A stretch of 64,000 nt of DNA from Sphaerochaetaceae bacterium (GTDB lineage Bacteria > Spirochaetota > Spirochaetia > Sphaerochaetales > Sphaerochaetaceae). The notes under the pieces are model-generated. The model was not told the origin of the DNA, made no database searches, and was given only the letters and a program-made list of their open reading frames with translations. This document shows, piece by piece, positions 36,542-45,172 of this stretch. The position numbers and the translations under genes were made by a program. The DNA lies in contig JAQQAI010000052.1 in the NCBI GenBank assembly GCA_028532915.1, positions 1 through 64,000 of the forward strand, read 5' to 3'. How positions within the stretch are numbered: the first letter of the stretch is position 1; every line of letters begins with the position of its first letter.

Positions 36542-36715
36542 TTAAAATTTAAACTTGATTTCATGCCAGCGGTCAAGCTTTTTTTTCAATTCTTTCCTTC
36601 TGGACTTTACACTGACCTCACAACCAACAACGATGGAAGAGAGTTGAAGTCCAGAAGCTCTGCCTGATCCTGTACTCAGATCGATCGAAGAGAGCCGAAT
36701 GAAATCAGCATACAT
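36542..36715 (-). CDS. possible small ORF (57 aa)
   Basis: The roughly 450-nt gap between the PPDK-like gene and tRNA-Phe holds operator A, this frame and the tRNA terminator. The frame begins MYADFIRLSSIDLSTGSG and ends in a basic tail RRKELKKKLDRWHEIKFKF. Composition is protein-like, but no ribosome site is visible and I do not recognise it. It could be a remnant. Confidence 0.3.
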   Translation of the reverse strand: MYADFIRLSSIDLSTGSGRASGLQLSSIVVGCEVSVKSRRKELKKKLDRWHEIKFKF

Positions 36716-36727
36716 GGGAATTTGGAC

Positions 36728-36768
36728 AAAAAAAAGAATAGATACCTATATGATAAGTAACTATTCTT
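36728..36768 (-). terminator. terminator of tRNA-Phe
   Basis: Minus-strand stem AAGAATAG/CTATTCTT (36768-36761 with 36741-36734) followed by a run of T (36735-36728). It starts four nucleotides past the tRNA 3' end. Confidence 0.75.
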
Positions 36769-36771
36769 TAG

Positions 36772-36844
36772 TGCCGCCTCTCGGAATTGAACCGAGGACA
36801 CAAGGATTTTCAGTCCTTTGCTCTACCAACTGAGCTAAAGCGGC
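36772..36844 (-). tRNA. tRNA-Phe (anticodon GAA)
   Basis: A 73-nt cloverleaf. The acceptor GCCGCTT pairs with AGGCGGC, the anticodon stem AAGGA/TCCTT encloses loop CTGAAAA (GAA), and the T arm is CTCGGTTCAATTCCGAG. The discriminator is A, and CCA is not encoded. It lies inside the catabolic island, between the PPDK-like and transketolase genes. Confidence 0.95.
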
Positions 36845-36958
36845 GTGAATTTCGTAACTGAGGATAGCAGATAAATGAGGTTGTGTAAACTACCCGACAC
36901 AACTTTTTTTCCACTATATCCCCAAAGAGAAAACATCAAATACGATCGGATACAAAAG

Positions 36959-36982
36959 GCTCCTAAAGCTAGCTTTAGGAGC
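36959..36982 (-). terminator. terminator after transketolase
   Basis: Perfect palindrome with 11-bp arms of GCTCCTAAAGC type, 109 nt beyond the transketolase stop, followed on the minus strand by CTTTTG. Confidence 0.6.
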
Positions 36983-37090
36983 ACTATGTTATAAGGACTG
37001 AGTAATCTTTGATTCTTTGCGTTTGGAGTGTCAAAGGTTGTCAATAATCTTATGAGAAGAGTTCACTCTAGTCCGTATTCAAAAGATAAT

Positions 37091-39169
37091 CTACGCCATG
37101 ATCTCCTTCACCTTTTTCACCAATGAGGATGAATCCAGACCGGAAGCTCTTGTGAGTTCATCATACACTGCTGAATGTATGAATCTGTAAGAACCGTCCG
37201 TCCTGTTCAGGTTCACGGCAGTCAACCGGGAAATATCGAAGGAAAGAGAATTATCGAGAATATATTTGGAAGCTGCATTCCACAGATATCCGTTATTCTG
37301 TTCCGCAAAGATGACTTTCATATCGGTTTGAGTACACAACTGTTTCACAGTCTCTCCATCGAAAGACGGCATATCATAGACAGCAGCGGAAATCCCTTCC
37401 TGCTTCAGAGTCTCTGCGGCGGCAACAGCTTCGTGTGTACCTCTTCCACTGGAGATGATCGCCACTTTGGAAGAATCATCTCCCAAAAGTCTCCATGCTT
37501 TTCCATAGGAGAATCGGGTTCCGGCTGGATATAGAACGTTCGATGCTTTACGCATGATCCTAAGGTAAACAAGCCCCTTATCTCCCTCCATGATCCACCG
37601 GATAATCGAGACCAGCTGGTTCGGACAGGAAACATCAATGATCTTTAGCCCCGGAACAGTCGCAAACAGAAGATTGTCATCATTGCCCATGTGAGTTGCA
37701 CCATTCACCTGAGTATCGAGGTTCGCAGCTGTTGCCACAAACGTCAAATCCAGCCCGTGTCCCTGAGACAGCCAGTTTGAGGGGTCTTCGATAGCCTCCA
37801 GACGTTCCTGCTGACTGACTCCAATACGCCTCATGACCTGCCAGTTGAAAAACGGACAGAAAGTGCTTACCCAGGCATTACCGCCTAAAGCAGAGACGGC
37901 CTCGCCTATACACATCATATTGGCTTCAGCTATTCCCGCATTAATTGCACGGTTCTGGTCGACAGAGCCCACACCATCCTTAAGACCACTTGTTGAGGCC
38001 AAATCAGAATCAATCGAATAGACTCTGTCATCTGCAGCATAGAGTTTCATACAGCTTTTTATCACATCACTTGCCATGACACTATCACTCATCTCATATA
38101 CGGGGAGCTTCTCGGTCTGCGTGATAATCTTTTTCTCTCTCGGAGGAACTTTTCCTTCTCTCACAGGTGCCTTGTATGAACTTTCCTCTTTCTCTTCCAG
38201 AGGAAGATACATTTCACCTCTCCGTTTCTCCAACGCATCAACGATATCGGTACAACCGTTTTGAGTAAGCTGTGCAAGATATTTACGATAGGAAGCTATC
38301 CGGTAATTCTCCCTCTTGGTCTGCAAAGCAAGCTCCTGCTCTAACAGCTGCGGTTTGAGCGTGATCTTATGTTTGTTCATTTCCTGAGAATAAGAGCCGA
38401 ATCCTTTGCGAGTGTTACTTATGATCGCTAATGGTCTTCCGTCTGCAGTACCTTCCGCAAATTCCTCGAGGATATCAACCATCTGTTCATAACGGGTCCC
38501 GTCAACCTCGACGACTTTCCATCCGAAAGCTTTAAGCTGATTTCCGATGTTATCCATGCTGAAATGCAGTTTTGTGTAATCATCCAACTGCCCATTGTTC
38601 TTATCGATGATCACACACAAGTTGTCAAGATGATTCTTCGGAGCAAACATGAAGGTTTCCCACACGATTCCCTCCTGCAATTCACCATCTCCGGTAAGAG
38701 CGAACACTTTTCGGTTCGTAGTATTTTTCGCATGCAGAGCAAATCCTTGGGCGACCATCAGCCCCTGCCCCAAAGGACCTGTAGCCAGATGAACACCTGG
38801 CAGAATAGGTCCCGGGTGACCATTGAGAATACTGTCATGGCAGCGTGAATTCTCAAGGACCTCTGAGGGGAAGTACCCTACATCAGCATATACTGAAGCC
38901 AAAGCAGCAACGGCATGGCCTTTACTCAGTACCATCAGATCCTTATCGGAAGCGGTAGGATCCTGTACATCATAATCCATCAGTCCGCTGTAGTATAAAG
39001 AAACCATGGGGATCACTGAAGAAAAAGCACCTCCGATATGTATTCCCTTATCGACAGCCGAAGCTCCCTGCCTCAGAATGGATTTCCTTATTTGGGAATC
39101 TTTCACTTCAAGAAGTTTCATCAAGCCTTCACGATATTTCAGATTTTTAGAAATATTGTTCATAATCAT
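37091..39169 (-). CDS. transketolase-like enzyme, single chain
   Basis: A 692-aa thiamine-diphosphate enzyme that moves a two-carbon ketol unit between sugar phosphates. It carries SKGHAVAALASVYA, GPLGQGLMVAQGFAL, the ThDP motif GDGELQEGIVWE ending in DKNNGQLD, and then the pyrimidine-binding half with FAVAEANMMCIGE-like NAGIAEANMMCIGEAVSALG. It deviates from housekeeping transketolases in the second half, for example STFCPFFNWQVMRRIGVSQQ. The start ATG has GAGGTG. It follows the ATP-grasp gene by 75 nt and probably shares its transcript from operator B. Confidence 0.87.
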   Translation of the reverse strand: MIMNNISKNLKYREGLMKLLEVKDSQIRKSILRQGASAVDKGIHIGGAFSSVIPMVSLYYSGLMDYDVQDPTASDKDLMVLSKGHAVAALASVYADVGYFPSEVLENSRCHDSILNGHPGPILPGVHLATGPLGQGLMVAQGFALHAKNTTNRKVFALTGDGELQEGIVWETFMFAPKNHLDNLCVIIDKNNGQLDDYTKLHFSMDNIGNQLKAFGWKVVEVDGTRYEQMVDILEEFAEGTADGRPLAIISNTRKGFGSYSQEMNKHKITLKPQLLEQELALQTKRENYRIASYRKYLAQLTQNGCTDIVDALEKRRGEMYLPLEEKEESSYKAPVREGKVPPREKKIITQTEKLPVYEMSDSVMASDVIKSCMKLYAADDRVYSIDSDLASTSGLKDGVGSVDQNRAINAGIAEANMMCIGEAVSALGGNAWVSTFCPFFNWQVMRRIGVSQQERLEAIEDPSNWLSQGHGLDLTFVATAANLDTQVNGATHMGNDDNLLFATVPGLKIIDVSCPNQLVSIIRWIMEGDKGLVYLRIMRKASNVLYPAGTRFSYGKAWRLLGDDSSKVAIISSGRGTHEAVAAAETLKQEGISAAVYDMPSFDGETVKQLCTQTDMKVIFAEQNNGYLWNAASKYILDNSLSFDISRLTAVNLNRTDGSYRFIHSAVYDELTRASGLDSSSLVKKVKEIMA

Positions 39170-39244
39170 TCGCTCACCTCGCTTTCATATACCAGACGGT
39201 CATATCGCTGTCCGCCTGAACATAATACATTCAGTGAATGTATC

Positions 39245-40264
39245 TTAATTGCAGTCAAATACCATATTCTGAAGATTAAGCCATTCGGTTGTCTTCAACG
39301 CTTTAATATTCCTCGACTGAAGCAGATAGAGAATATCATTTTCATACGCCCACTCCACATTCTGAGGATAACTGAAAACTTTCTCAACGCTCAAACCAAG
39401 TTCTCCCAATTCCATAAGCTGATTTTCTGTAAGAGTGCAGTCTGAGATCATATGCCCTTTTAGATCGTATCTCTTTCGGCCGCAGCCTTTCTCATTATCG
39501 ATTGTTATCATAATTTCCTTCGGCATGATCTTCTTCATTTTCACTCTGAGCGGTTTATCCCTACAGAGGACGAAATGATCTGCATTCGCCTCGCCTGACA
39601 CAACCGACTCTCCCAAACCCCAGTTAGACTCTATGATAATCTCACGGCAATTGCCTGTAACCGGATTTGCCGTAAACAACACTCCGGACACATCCGAATC
39701 GACCATCTGCTGAACTATAGGAGCTATCACCCCTCTATCTTGCCCAATATCCTGTTGATGCCTTCTGTAAACTGCTCTAGCGGTATACAGTGAAGCCCAG
39801 CAGTCTCTGATCGCCCCTATGATCTGCCTCTCTCCTTTTATGTACGGAAAAGTATCCATCATCCCGGGGAAAGAGTAGACTGGTGTCTCTCTGACGGAAA
39901 CCGAAGATCTTACGGCCACGAAGGGGTTTTCTCCTCCGTTTTCGATCTGCATTCTCTCAATCTGTTCTTTAAGTTCATTCAGAAGATCACATGGAAGAGG
40001 AGCGGAGCGTATAAGGTCACGTATCATCTCAGATTTTATTTCAATATCATGGTAATCATCAAAATCCATCGCTCTGATGATCTTTCTGATGTGCGGCATC
40101 AGATTATTTACATCCAGAAGATACTCGAGAGATGGCCCTGTTACAGTAAATCCCTTGGGAACTCTGAACCCGTGCCGGGTAAGTTCCCCAAGATTTGCAG
40201 CTTTTCCGCCTGAGATAGGGGCTTCGACTTTTTTCAAATCAGAGATTCTTTTAACATAGTTCAT
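39245..40264 (-). CDS. stand-alone PEP-synthase/PPDK-type ATP-grasp subunit
   Basis: A 339-aa protein equal to only the nucleotide-binding N-terminal domain of PEP synthase. It begins GGKAANLGELTRHGFRVPKGF, then has VAVRSSVSVRETPVYSFPGM, QQMVDSDVSGVLFTANPVTG and the terminal LYLLQSRNIKAL. The phosphohistidine and PEP domains that normally follow are absent. The same layout is found in the 40-kDa subunit of phenylphosphate synthase. Its partners are likely 57575-59254 and possibly 33985-36318. ATG 40264 with AAAGGGGAAAGG is chosen. Operator B lies about 115 nt upstream. Confidence 0.85.
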   Translation of the reverse strand: MNYVKRISDLKKVEAPISGGKAANLGELTRHGFRVPKGFTVTGPSLEYLLDVNNLMPHIRKIIRAMDFDDYHDIEIKSEMIRDLIRSAPLPCDLLNELKEQIERMQIENGGENPFVAVRSSVSVRETPVYSFPGMMDTFPYIKGERQIIGAIRDCWASLYTARAVYRRHQQDIGQDRGVIAPIVQQMVDSDVSGVLFTANPVTGNCREIIIESNWGLGESVVSGEANADHFVLCRDKPLRVKMKKIMPKEIMITIDNEKGCGRKRYDLKGHMISDCTLTENQLMELGELGLSVEKVFSYPQNVEWAYENDILYLLQSRNIKALKTTEWLNLQNMVFDCN

Positions 40265-40380
40265 TGCCTTTCCCCTTTGTGTCATTGACGATCCAGCAGG
40301 TCCGTTCTCAATCAATGCAATCTTTATAAAACAGCCTATTACTGCCGTGCGGAAAGATATCCGTTACCATCTTTTAATCA

Positions 40381-40413
40381 TATTATCGATTATCGATTAT
40401 CGATAGTTTATCA
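40381..40413. promoter_or_regulatory. island operator copy B (extended)
   Basis: Contains three overlapping TATCGAT units in a row (40384-40403) followed by AGTTTATC, upstream of the ATP-grasp/transketolase unit. It is the longest copy of the motif. The 210-nt gap holds nothing else recognised. Confidence 0.65.
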
Positions 40414-40474
40414 CTGAAGAAATGATATGTCAATAAAAGTTTATCCCATCTGCCGCCGGGGAAGATATTCCAAA

Positions 40475-40963
40475 TTATTTCTTGTCTGAATTTTCCACCA
40501 TCGAATCAGCGGTCTTCTTCACTGTCTTTATAACCCTGGTATAACCTGTGCAGCGACATAGATTTCCCTCCATGAGCTTTCTTATCTCCTGTTCAGAAGG
40601 ATTTCCATATTCATCGATTATAGCCTTTCCAGTCATAATCATCCCTGGAGTGCAGAAACCGCATTGCACTGCCCCCTCATCGATAAAGGCCTGCTGCAGA
40701 GGATGCAGTTTATCACCGTCCGCCAGTCCTTCGATTGTCAGAATGGTACTGCCGTCAGCTTCAACTGCAAGCATCAGACAGGAATTCACGGGCTTGCCGT
40801 CGACCAGTACAGTACATGCACCGCATTCTCCTTCGTTACATCCTTCTTTCGCACCTGTAAGACCAAGGTCTTCCCTCAGAAATTCCAGAAGAGTCCTGTT
40901 GACAGCTACTTCTCTCACATACGATTCGTTATTGATAGTCAGACTAATCTCTTTTTTATACAT
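40475..40963 (-). CDS. molybdenum hydroxylase, 2Fe-2S subunit
   Basis: Small electron-transfer subunit (162 aa) of an xanthine-dehydrogenase-family enzyme. Plant-type 2Fe-2S ligands are in CNEGECGACTVLVDG with a further Cys in VNSCLML. The second cluster is in QCGFCTPGMIM and CRCTGYT. It passes electrons from the molybdopterin site to FAD. It is the third of three adjacent genes (large, FAD, Fe-S), separated from the FAD gene by 4 nt. The start has AGGAGTAAAG. Confidence 0.93.
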   Translation of the reverse strand: MYKKEISLTINNESYVREVAVNRTLLEFLREDLGLTGAKEGCNEGECGACTVLVDGKPVNSCLMLAVEADGSTILTIEGLADGDKLHPLQQAFIDEGAVQCGFCTPGMIMTGKAIIDEYGNPSEQEIRKLMEGNLCRCTGYTRVIKTVKKTADSMVENSDKK

Positions 40964-40967
40964 TTCT

Positions 40968-41849
40968 TTACTCCTCGATCAGACTCTTGTAGGCGGTTTT
41001 GACAGTACGGGGAACGAGCTGGCGCAACAGAGTGAGCCTGAAATTGCTGTTCGCTCTCCAGCTCGACCGGGGAGAAGCCTCCTCAATTACCAGGTCTCCT
41101 CCCTTTGCGACTGCCTCATTATCAGTCAAATCCTTTCCAATGAAATATTGTTCGGTCTTATGAACACGAATAGGAGTCGGTGCGGAAGTTCCCAATGCTA
41201 TTCTCATTTCTGTACATGTTTTATTATCATCATCAACTTCCAGATAGACGGAGATGTTCAGCAAAGCAATTTCCATAGCATTTCTTCTACCATATTTAAA
41301 ATAGGCCCCTCCGTATCTGGATGCGGGATTTTTCATTCTCACCCGGACGAGAACTTCATCTGACCTCAGAACAGTTCTTTTTGGTCCCGTGAAGAATTCT
41401 GCCAGAGGCACAATCCTCTCTCCCCCAATACCATGAATCACACATTCTGAATTCAGAACAAGCAGAGGGCCGACACCATCTGCGGAGGGAGCCGCAGTGC
41501 AGATGTTTCCTCCGATTGTCCCTCTGTTTCTAACCTGAAGCGAGCCGACTGTTCTGACTCCCTGAACCAGAACCTGATATCGTTCAGTTATGACCGGATG
41601 ACGTTCAATCTCATGATGCGTGACAGCAGCGCCCAGCGAAAGACCTTCCTGTTCTGACCATTCTATTCCCTTCATTTCAGGAATCTTTTTAATATCGATG
41701 ACATGATCATATCTGTGATTTCCATCATGAAGTTTTGCATAGACATCAGACCCGCCGGCAACGATGACACCGGAAGATCCGTACTCCTGCTTCATTTCAC
41801 AAGCTTCTTTGAGAGTAGCCGGTACATGATAATCAAATTTGGCAATCAT
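40968..41849 (-). CDS. molybdenum hydroxylase, FAD subunit
   Basis: A 293-aa FAD-binding subunit of the CoxM/NdhF-type family with IVAGGSDVYAKLHDG and NRGTIGGNICTAAPSADG contacting FAD. The extra four-cysteine 4Fe-4S loop that marks 4-hydroxybenzoyl-CoA reductase is absent, so the enzyme is probably an ordinary hydroxylase/dehydrogenase. ATG 41849 overlaps the stop of the large-subunit gene. The further upstream frame is spurious. Confidence 0.9.
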   Translation of the reverse strand: MIAKFDYHVPATLKEACEMKQEYGSSGVIVAGGSDVYAKLHDGNHRYDHVIDIKKIPEMKGIEWSEQEGLSLGAAVTHHEIERHPVITERYQVLVQGVRTVGSLQVRNRGTIGGNICTAAPSADGVGPLLVLNSECVIHGIGGERIVPLAEFFTGPKRTVLRSDEVLVRVRMKNPASRYGGAYFKYGRRNAMEIALLNISVYLEVDDDNKTCTEMRIALGTSAPTPIRVHKTEQYFIGKDLTDNEAVAKGGDLVIEEASPRSSWRANSNFRLTLLRQLVPRTVKTAYKSLIEE

Positions 41850-44185
41850 TTGCTTTCCTCCATTCGTTTTCTGCATGCCTCGAGAATGGTCTCCGGCTTG
41901 ATGGGAACATGCGTGACAGGGACACCCAGTGCATGCTCCACCGCGGAGGCTACTGCCGATTGAGTAGCGCACATTGCTGGTTCACCGATACCTTTCGCCC
42001 CATAAGGACCTTCGGGATGCGGAGAGGATTCCACTAATCTCATCTCAATCTCCACATCGGTATCCATTGAAGTCGGTATTTTAAAATCGACCATATTTCC
42101 GTTCATCAGATATCCGTCACGATGGATGAACTCTTCGAGCAGAGTGTTGCCTATCCCCATGACGACACCACCTTCAACCTGCTGCAGACATCCCAGCGGA
42201 TTTAATGCCTTCCCGATATCATGCGCAGCAACGACCTTGATAACCTTTGTCTTTCCCGTATCAGGGTCGATTTCGACCTCTGCAGCGTTGGCACCGAAAA
42301 ACCACATCGCAGTCAACCGTTCAGTCTGATACGTCTCCAGATCCGGCTTGTGCCAGATATTGGTCGTCTCATAACTACCATATCCCAGAATCGGTTCTCC
42401 GTTGCGAATGAGTGAATTTTCATCCAGCTGATCCATTCTTGCTGTTCTCCCGGTTGGAGTCCCCTCTGCATCGACTTCAACAAGGATTCCCCCTTTCTCG
42501 AATTTCACAAGGTTCTCTTCAGTATTCCATTTGAATGCAACCCATTTACAGATCTGGCGCTTCACATCAGCCGATGCCTTAATTGCAGCATTTCCAAGGT
42601 GGAATGTCGCCCGGCTGGATGTTGTTGTTTTATCAAGCGGAGTATTCTCCGTATCTACCTGAACGGTGCTGATATTCTCAAGAGGAATACCAAGTTCTTC
42701 ACTGACTATCTGCGGGATGACTATTCCCACTCCCTGCCCTAGTTCTGTCGTTGAGTATGACACGATGGCAGTTCCGTCGAAATTGAACTTGATAGTAACG
42801 GAAGTATATGAAGGAGTTCCTGTGAATTTCATAAAGGTTCCCAGACCTCTTCCACGTATCTTGCCCTCTTTGGTGATCCAGCTGATTGGATGGTCTTTCC
42901 ATCCTATTCCGTCTGCCGCCTCCTGAAGGCATTCTTTCACTCCTACGGAGAACAGAGTCTCTCCGGTAGAGGCCTTGCTTCCGTCAACCATAATATTCTT
43001 CATCCTGATTTCGAGAGGGTCCATACCAAGAGCCTTGGCTAAAGCGTCCATCTGCTGCTCGTGAGCATATGACGCTTCAGCTACTCCGAATCCGCGCTGG
43101 GCTGTTCCAAGCTGTTTGTTTGTGGCGACACAATATCCGTCTGTCTTGATGTTCTTCACCTCATACGGACCTGCGAGAATCACATTTGCTTTAAGTGTCA
43201 CTGTAGGACTTATTGTCGAATATGCTCCGGAATCCCAGTAATTTGTCGACTCGAAAGCAACGATCGTACCATCTTTTTTCGCTCCGGTCTTCATTTTAAA
43301 ATGCACTCCGGCTCTAACGGTACCGGCAAGAAAATCCTCTTCCCTGCTGAACATGACTTTTACCGGCCGACCTTTAGTATGCATTGCCAAAGCAATCGCA
43401 AGCTGTTCTGCCCTGGGCTCGAGCTTACCGCCGAACCCCCCTCCGATCGGAGGAACGATGATTCTGATCTTGTTTTCGGGGATACCGAGAGCTCGTGATA
43501 ATTCACCGCGGATATAGAATGGAGACTGTGCAGGAGACCAAACAGTAATCTTTCCTGAAGCATCGACTTTTGCGGTAGCCATATGATTTTCGATAGCCGC
43601 ATGGTGAAGTATTGCACACTCATACTCATTCTCAACAATGACATCCGCTTCAGCAAAACCTTTTTCTACATCACCTTTACGCAAAGTAAAATGATCATAG
43701 ATGTTAGTCCCGTTTACAGGACGCACTGTCGGAATATGAGGATACTCTTCAAGTTTCTCGTGAACGAGGGGACTATTTTCTTCAACAGCTTCGAGCACAT
43801 CGTTCACAGCAGGGAGCTGTTCGATGTCCACTTTCACTTTTCTTACAGCTTCATATGCCTGCTCCAGGGTATCGGCCGCAACCAGGACGATAGGTTCTCC
43901 CTGGTAACGAACCTTATCAATCGCCAGAAAAGTCTGATCTTGAATAGAACGCCCTATTCTGTACGGAACATCTTTACCAGTCACCACGGCACGGACACCT
44001 TCGACCTCCCAGGCCCCGGAAACATCTACTGACTGAATCTTGCCATGAGGAACTTTACTTCTGTACACTGCCCCATGGAGCATTCCCGTCAATGTTATAT
44101 CACAGCAATACTGAGTCGCCCCCGTCACCTTATCTCTGGAGTCCTTACGCAGCTCGGGCTTTCCAATTACATTGTAATTGTCCAT
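41846..44185 (-). CDS. molybdenum hydroxylase, molybdopterin-binding large subunit
   Basis: A 779-aa catalytic subunit of the xanthine-dehydrogenase/aldehyde-oxidoreductase family. It hydroxylates a carbon using water. Motifs are PPIGGGFGGKLEPRAEQ, AQRGFGVAEASYAHEQQ at the moco-contact region, and GPYGAKGIGEPAMCA with the catalytic Glu. The substrate-pocket residues differ from textbook xanthine dehydrogenase, so the substrate is open; N-heterocycles, aldehydes or aromatic acids are possible. No maturation gene (XdhC/MocA-like) is in the window. The start has GGGAGGAG. Confidence 0.9.
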   Translation of the reverse strand: MDNYNVIGKPELRKDSRDKVTGATQYCCDITLTGMLHGAVYRSKVPHGKIQSVDVSGAWEVEGVRAVVTGKDVPYRIGRSIQDQTFLAIDKVRYQGEPIVLVAADTLEQAYEAVRKVKVDIEQLPAVNDVLEAVEENSPLVHEKLEEYPHIPTVRPVNGTNIYDHFTLRKGDVEKGFAEADVIVENEYECAILHHAAIENHMATAKVDASGKITVWSPAQSPFYIRGELSRALGIPENKIRIIVPPIGGGFGGKLEPRAEQLAIALAMHTKGRPVKVMFSREEDFLAGTVRAGVHFKMKTGAKKDGTIVAFESTNYWDSGAYSTISPTVTLKANVILAGPYEVKNIKTDGYCVATNKQLGTAQRGFGVAEASYAHEQQMDALAKALGMDPLEIRMKNIMVDGSKASTGETLFSVGVKECLQEAADGIGWKDHPISWITKEGKIRGRGLGTFMKFTGTPSYTSVTIKFNFDGTAIVSYSTTELGQGVGIVIPQIVSEELGIPLENISTVQVDTENTPLDKTTTSSRATFHLGNAAIKASADVKRQICKWVAFKWNTEENLVKFEKGGILVEVDAEGTPTGRTARMDQLDENSLIRNGEPILGYGSYETTNIWHKPDLETYQTERLTAMWFFGANAAEVEIDPDTGKTKVIKVVAAHDIGKALNPLGCLQQVEGGVVMGIGNTLLEEFIHRDGYLMNGNMVDFKIPTSMDTDVEIEMRLVESSPHPEGPYGAKGIGEPAMCATQSAVASAVEHALGVPVTHVPIKPETILEACRKRMEESK

Positions 44186-44215
44186 ATTCTCCTCCCTCAA
44201 AACCTCGATTCCCTT

Positions 44216-44794
44216 CTATTTGATTCCGAAATGGGAATCAAAGCCCAACTCTTTATACATCTGAATGACCGGTTCGGTCCGGACTGTCACACTTTGAGAC
44301 AAGACTCTCAAAGCACAGCTATTCTTCACAGAATCCAATACGGCATAGGTCGAAACACCATATTTATGTGCTGATATCTCTCCAGGATTAACAACGAGAC
44401 AGCCGTTTATTTCTTCGATCGATTTGCGATGGGTATGACCAAAAAAAACCCCTTTAAACTTTCCTGATGACGCCGCGATATCGGCAAGGTCCTCATGGTG
44501 CGATAAAAAATAACGGTTCCCGGCACATGAGAACTCACTATAGGTTTTTGGATGGAATGTCAGACTGCTGTCCGGTTTCACCGACTGCCTGTAAATCGCC
44601 ATCAAATCACCATCATTATTCCCTCTGACGGCGAATGTCGGGATACCCGTTGTGGCCAAAGCTCTGGCAACCCCTGCATTGTTGAAATCTCCTAGGAACA
44701 GGACCTGTTCTATCTTCTGATCTCTCATATCATTTATACAAAGTTGGAGATTATGATAATTCTCATGTATATCTGAAAGTATTGCAATTTTCAC
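44216..44794 (-). CDS. YfcE/MJ0936-type metallophosphoesterase
   Basis: A 192-aa phosphodiesterase with the metal motifs LSDIHENYHNL, LGDFNNAG, RGNNDGD, SHHED and GHTHRKS. In the family it hydrolyses phosphodiesters or phosphate esters of unknown physiology. It heads the transcription unit that continues into the molybdenum hydroxylase, so a phosphorylated intermediate or a repair role is conceivable. The start codon is GTG with GGGAG. Operator C lies 85 nt upstream. Confidence 0.85.
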   Translation of the reverse strand: MKIAILSDIHENYHNLQLCINDMRDQKIEQVLFLGDFNNAGVARALATTGIPTFAVRGNNDGDLMAIYRQSVKPDSSLTFHPKTYSEFSCAGNRYFLSHHEDLADIAASSGKFKGVFFGHTHRKSIEEINGCLVVNPGEISAHKYGVSTYAVLDSVKNSCALRVLSQSVTVRTEPVIQMYKELGFDSHFGIK

Positions 44795-44878
44795 TTAAAA
44801 CTCCCATTGGAAACAGCCGCACGATATCAGGTTCGACCTCTCATGATTGAATAGACAGGGAATTCGCACTCTTGACTC

Positions 44879-44899
44879 TTTCGATTTTCGATTATAGAA
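44879..44899. promoter_or_regulatory. island operator copy C; gap 44795-45172
   Basis: Contains TTTCGATTTTCGATTATA. It lies in the 378-nt gap that also holds the stem-loop at 45110-45138 and no supported gene. Confidence 0.6.
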
Positions 44900-45109
44900 C
44901 ATAAATAATAAGACGTCAACTTTTTTCATCACCTAACGCCATCCAGAACCATTATATCCCGAAGGTAAAACAGCAACCGCAAGAACCTTTTCCGCGGTGG
45001 ATTTCTGCACTTGCATTATATATAGTTTATCCGCTTTTTTTAACTGGAAAAACACGACGATCTAATAATTCTCATATCACGGTGTCGGATATTTCCGTCA
45101 GACAACGAA

Positions 45110-45138
45110 TGCGGCCCGCTTGTTAAAGCCGGGCCGCA
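45110..45138 (-). terminator. GC-rich stem-loop after the HprK-like gene
   Basis: Stem TGCGGCCCG / CGGGCCGCA with an 11-nt loop, 35 nt past the stop of the HPr-kinase-like gene. No U-tract follows, so termination may need a factor. Confidence 0.5.
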
Positions 45139-45172
45139 AACGTGCTATATACTGATAAAAGAATCTCAGCTC

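Noticed and set aside
33946-36844. Integrated mobile island at tRNA-Phe
   Set aside because: No integrase, transposase or direct repeat of the tRNA 3' end was seen near either border.
40475-44185. 4-Hydroxybenzoyl-CoA reductase
   Set aside because: The FAD subunit lacks the inserted four-cysteine 4Fe-4S loop typical of that enzyme.
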